NCBI GenBank assembly: GCA_040758525.1
Contig: JBFLVQ010000184.1
Coordinates: 1-14,021 of the forward strand
Source: JBFLVQ01 sp040758525
GTDB taxonomy: Bacteria > Acidobacteriota > Blastocatellia > Chloracidobacteriales > JADJPF01
Direction: 5' to 3'
Length of the DNA: 14,021 nt
The notes below the pieces were generated by a model that was given only the letters and a program-made list of their open reading frames with translations, ran no database searches and had not been told where the DNA came from. Positions within the stretch are counted from its first letter, which is position 1; every line of letters begins with the position of its first letter. Shown here piece after piece: positions 13,939 through 14,021 of the stretch. The position numbers and the translations under genes were made by a program.

Positions 13939-14021
13939 AAATCCTAAAGATCATTTAACTTGCACCTAAAATATGTATGTAAGACTCTGAGGGTTACTCT
14001 GGGTTAAGATGCGACTATAAC

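Noticed and set aside
13873..14021. A c-di-AMP (ydaO-type) riboswitch upstream of the 3D-domain gene
   Set aside because: I looked for its conserved segments because such genes are frequent targets, but could not match them on the minus strand.

Overview
The window looks like chromosomal DNA from a free-living, Gram-negative-type bacterium of moderate GC content. A giant Reg_prop (beta-propeller) hybrid histidine kinase, a lipoprotein-type sugar importer, a zinc-type asparaginase and a 3D-domain wall protein together would suit Acidobacteriota (Blastocatellia-like) or a similar environmental phylum. That placement is inference from gene content only. There is no sign of phage, transposon, plasmid, CRISPR, tRNA or rRNA.

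Layout, left to right. (1) 50-472 (-): a stand-alone response-regulator receiver with a repeat-rich 171-nt leader. (2) 644-5438 (-): a tightly packed four-gene carbohydrate ABC importer operon, transcribed as ATPase, permease 1, permease 2, then lipoprotein binding protein; its genes are 0-2 nt apart. A good sigma70-like promoter (TTGAAT-N17-TAAAAT) lies just upstream of the ATPase gene. (3) 5439-5731: a divergent control region with three GCTNAGC heptamers and an AT palindrome. (4) 5732-7585 (+): ftsH, the membrane AAA+ zinc protease. (5) A perfect 16-bp hairpin between convergent genes; one arm encodes the C-terminal residues of the kinase. (6) 7615-12009 (-): a 1464-residue hybrid sensor kinase (14 propeller blades, Y_Y_Y, TM, HisKA, HATPase, REC, REC, HPt). 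(7) 12196-13230 (-): a Rhizobium etli AnsA-type L-asparaginase, followed by tandem hairpins. (8) 13291-13872 (-): a secreted 3D-domain protein with a strong ribosome-binding site.

The most unusual feature is in the importer. Its MalG-type permease is about 450 residues instead of about 280. The extra sequence is an insert of about 165 residues in the first extracytoplasmic loop, and it reads as two tandem beta-sandwich modules resembling the AMPK-beta/CBM48 glycogen-binding domain. E. coli MalF carries an unrelated Ig-like insert (P2) that touches the binding protein; here the external module sits on the other permease and resembles a carbohydrate-binding fold. The operon order (ATPase first, binding protein last) is also uncommon.

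Possible co-operation: Reg_prop/Y_Y_Y kinases of the Bacteroides HTCS type sense oligosaccharides. The kinase, the importer and the lone receiver could therefore form a glucan sensing and uptake module interrupted by ftsH. This is inference; no DNA-binding regulator is encoded in the window.
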